A DNA stretch of 64,000 nucleotides from Ensifer canadensis (lineage in GTDB: Bacteria > Pseudomonadota > Alphaproteobacteria > Rhizobiales > Rhizobiaceae): NCBI RefSeq assembly GCF_017488845.2, contig NZ_CP083370.1:1426001-1490000 (forward strand). The letters run 5' to 3'. The position numbers were made by a program, and so were the translations under genes. The notes below the pieces were generated by a model, which saw only the letters and a list, made by a program, of their open reading frames with translations, ran no database searches and had not been told where the DNA came from. Positions 63,397 to 64,000 of the stretch are shown here, piece by piece; position 1 is the stretch's first letter; each line of letters starts with the position of its first letter.

Positions 63397-64000
63397 ATGC
63401 CGAAGCGCCAAGATATCAAATCGATCCTCATCATCGGCGCGGGGCCGATCGTCATCGGTCAGGCATGCGAATTCGACTATTCCGGCACCCAGGCCTGCAA
63501 GGCGCTGAAGGAGGAAGGCTACCGCGTCATCCTCGTCAACTCCAACCCGGCAACGATCATGACCGACCCGGGTCTGGCGGACGCAACATACGTCGAGCCG
63601 ATCACCCCGGAAGTCGTTGCCAAGATCATTGCCAAGGAGCGCCCAGACGCACTGCTGCCGACCATGGGCGGCCAGACCGCGCTCAACACCGCGCTGTCGC
63701 TGCGCCGCATGGGCGTTCTCGACCGCTACAATGTCGAGATGATCGGCGCCAAGCCGGACGCGATCGACAAGGCAGAAGACCGCGCGCTCTTCCGCGAGGC
63801 GATGGCCAAGATCGGCCTGGAGACGCCGAAGTCGCGCCTGGCGAACGCCACCGACATCAAGGACCACGACCGCAAGGTGCATGAGGCCGAACGCGCCGAA
63901 CTGAAGGGCCGCCTTTCCGGGCCGGAACTCGACACGGCGCTCGACGAACTGGAAAACCAGTGGAACCTCGGCGAAGGCGATCGCAAGCAGCGCTACATGA
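63397..64000 (+). CDS. carB: Carbamoyl-phosphate synthase large subunit, N-terminal part
   Basis: Start ATG at 63397 with the frame open to the window edge (201 residues). The N-terminus [41 protein letters not shown] is the conserved CarB start, followed by [23 protein letters not shown] and [15 protein letters not shown], the PGSase/ATP-grasp entry. It should continue to ~1160 residues. The insertion after [27 protein letters not shown] is longer than in E. coli, as in other rhizobia. CarB makes carbamoyl phosphate for arginine and pyrimidines. Confidence 0.94.
   Translation, partial: MPKRQDIKSILIIGAGPIVIGQACEFDYSGTQACKALKEEGYRVILVNSNPATIMTDPGLADATYVEPITPEVVAKIIAKERPDALLPTMGGQTALNTALSLRRMGVLDRYNVEMIGAKPDAIDKAEDRALFREAMAKIGLETPKSRLANATDIKDHDRKVHEAERAELKGRLSGPELDTALDELENQWNLGEGDRKQRYM

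Noticed and set aside
63387..63884. 165-codon frame in the carB region
   Set aside because: Out of frame with carB, whose conserved N-terminus is in the frame starting at 63397.
1..64000. CRISPR array, prophage or anti-phage defence island
   Set aside because: No regularly spaced repeats, phage structural genes or known defence genes were found; the accessory content consists of insertion sequences.

Overview
The window is chromosomal DNA of an alphaproteobacterium of the Rhizobiaceae, most like Sinorhizobium/Ensifer or a close relative. The signs are high GC with strong third-position bias, rhizobial family genes (DUF982, DUF2188, HlyU-type, DUF1203, DUF2306), a LexA gene behind an alphaproteobacterial GTTC-N7-GTTC SOS box, and dispersed palindromic intergenic repeats of the rhizobial type. 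Most genes are core housekeeping genes. Four tRNAs are present: Leu-TAA, Asn-GTT, Cys-GCA and Ser-TGA. I see no CRISPR array, prophage, rRNA operon or replication origin.

Layout. 1-5 kb: the 3' end of wrbA, small conserved proteins, tRNA-Leu and an IS110-family element (copy 1). 5-12 kb: HAD hydrolase, secreted protein and trkH on the minus strand, divergent from ilvA, then hlyU-like and cpdB. 12-15 kb: a membrane diguanylate cyclase split by a second IS110-family element. 15-25 kb: a divergent Lrp/ald pair; a cysK-alaX-sseA-GNAT operon; an SDR; a paired SMR efflux operon; cfa and phrB. 25-35 kb: tRNAs, small membrane and secreted proteins, a thermonuclease-like protein, lexA, and an identical second copy of the first IS. 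35-44 kb: envelope and housekeeping genes rlpA, a DD-carboxypeptidase homologue, tmk-holB, mazG-like, metG-tatD-MBL hydrolase and purC. 44.2-49.9 kb: an island of nested insertion sequences (IS30, ISNCY interrupted by a third type of IS110 element, and an IS30 remnant). 50-64 kb: tgt-queA (queuosine), two cyclophilins, coaD, two tiny membrane proteins, MATE and MFS exporters, a frameshifted LysR gene next to an aldo/keto reductase, ypfJ, a LytTR regulator, a dehydrogenase remnant and the start of carB.

The most interesting observation concerns the three different IS110-family elements, one of them present twice. All have a long non-coding segment downstream of the transposase. In each, that segment contains two short stretches that repeat the element's own end junction and the target sequence. 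The order and spacing are alike: the target-like stretch lies nearer the transposase, and the end-like stretch lies about 120-150 nt from the element end. This is what a bridge (seek) RNA with target and donor loops would look like. For the duplicated element, the apparent target is a ribosome-binding site, CCAAGGAGAC, just upstream of two unrelated small genes, and insertion leaves a complete Shine-Dalgarno sequence in front of each gene.

Other points worth checking: a tRNA-guanine transglycosylase that keeps its catalytic aspartates but has lost three of the four canonical zinc ligands; a DD-carboxypeptidase homologue lacking the second and third active-site motifs; an SDR whose catalytic Tyr codon has become His; a passenger gene inside the ISNCY element; and several very short likely genes at 3513-3638, 28927-29073, 54715-54837 and 54850-54978.
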